Below, piece after piece: positions 41,866-42,023 of a DNA stretch of 42,023 nt. The notes below the pieces were generated by a model. It was not told the origin of the DNA. It searched no databases and worked only from the letters and a program-made list of their open reading frames with translations. The stretch is taken from the NCBI GenBank assembly GCA_004282895.1, contig SHLQ01000007.1:1-42023 (forward strand), read 5' to 3'. A program made the position numbers and the translations under genes. Numbering within the stretch: the stretch's first letter is position 1; every line of letters starts with the position of its first letter. This stretch comes from Acidimicrobiales bacterium (GTDB taxonomy: Bacteria > Actinomycetota > Acidimicrobiia > Acidimicrobiales > SHLQ01).

Positions 41866-41903
41866 TAGAATTGACGATCGACCGGGCAGCGTCTGCCCGG
41901 TCG
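41866..41903 (+). promoter_or_regulatory. Possible internal promoter and hairpin before fusA
   Basis: TAGAAT at 41866-41871 is a good -10 sequence, and the transcript would start at about 41878. There an 11-bp perfect stem begins: CGACCGGGCAG (41879-41889) with CTGCCCGGTCG (41893-41903) around CGT. No T-tract follows. The hairpin could stabilise fusA mRNA or modulate read-through from rpsG. Confidence 0.35.
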
Positions 41904-41949
41904 TCGCGTGTCCCCCCGACAATCCCCCCAGATCTGCAGGAAGAGAACG

Positions 41950-42023
41950 ATGGCTGAGCGAGTCCCCCTCGAAAGAACCCGAAACATCGGGATCATGGCC
42001 CACATCGACGCGGGCAAGACCAC
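41950..42023 (+). CDS. fusA: Elongation factor G (5' end only)
   Basis: Only the first 24 codons lie in the window. MAERVPLERTRNIGIMAHID followed by AGKTT is the start of EF-G, with the P-loop AHIDAGKT that binds GTP. Its position after rpsL-rpsG is the standard str operon. The start ATG at 41950 is preceded by GGAAGAGA within 10 bases. The rest of the gene lies beyond the right edge. Confidence 0.95.
   Translation, partial: MAERVPLERTRNIGIMAHIDAGKT

Overview
The window looks like chromosomal DNA of a high-GC actinobacterium. Acidimicrobiia (Ilumatobacter-like) is the best guess. The reasons are: an L28/L33 pair and a CCA-enzyme-like HD protein that resemble their mycobacterial counterparts; a mycothiol-type DinB/maleylpyruvate isomerase protein; a GT35 phosphorylase of the DUF3417 type; Thr-rich stalks; RTX-tailed secreted enzymes; and several GTG/TTG or apparently leaderless starts. 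This placement is inference. I saw no transposase, integrase, phage gene, CRISPR array, tRNA or rRNA.

Layout. 14-3978 (minus): a two-domain glycosyltransferase, an MTA/SAH-type nucleosidase and gpsA form one operon. 4178-6131 (plus): a membrane-anchored HtrA-type protease, then rpmB and rpmG of the cysteine-free type. 6197-16809 is an envelope-rich block. It holds three proteins with OmpA C-terminal domains (BON-OmpA, fasciclin-OmpA, Thr-stalk-OmpA), two secreted proteins with RTX tails (a CAP domain and an M23 peptidase), a Tat-type secreted protein, small membrane proteins, an OsmC protein, and a stand-alone protein matching only the C-terminal half of actinobacterial CCA-adding enzyme. 16806-21622: prmA on the minus strand, then an oxidative pentose-phosphate operon gnd-zwf-pgl and a Nudix hydrolase on the plus strand. 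21629-28952 (minus): TPR proteins, a PQQ-type sugar dehydrogenase with an RTX tail, an alpha/beta-hydrolase lipoprotein, a class V PLP enzyme lacking the desulfurase cysteine, and a mycothiol-type DinB protein. 29113-32770 (minus): coxS-coxL-coxM of a form II CO-dehydrogenase-like hydroxylase. 32940-37362 (plus): glycogen phosphorylase, then leuA behind a leader-peptide attenuator. 37370-40731 (minus): two tandem transmembrane HD-GYP proteins. 40961-42023 (plus): rpsL, rpsG and the start of fusA.

The genes mix housekeeping functions (translation, NADPH supply, leucine synthesis, glycogen breakdown, phospholipid precursor) with many exported proteins of poorly known role. The points most worth following up are: the leuA leader, in which all four Leu codons are CTT and a terminator overlaps the leader end; a four-cysteine RTX module shared by three unrelated secreted enzymes; the headless CCA-enzyme homologue; paired HD-GYP proteins whose C-termini appear to lie outside the cell; and a perfect 15-bp inverted repeat filling a divergent gene start. 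No intergenic gap exceeds about 300 bases.
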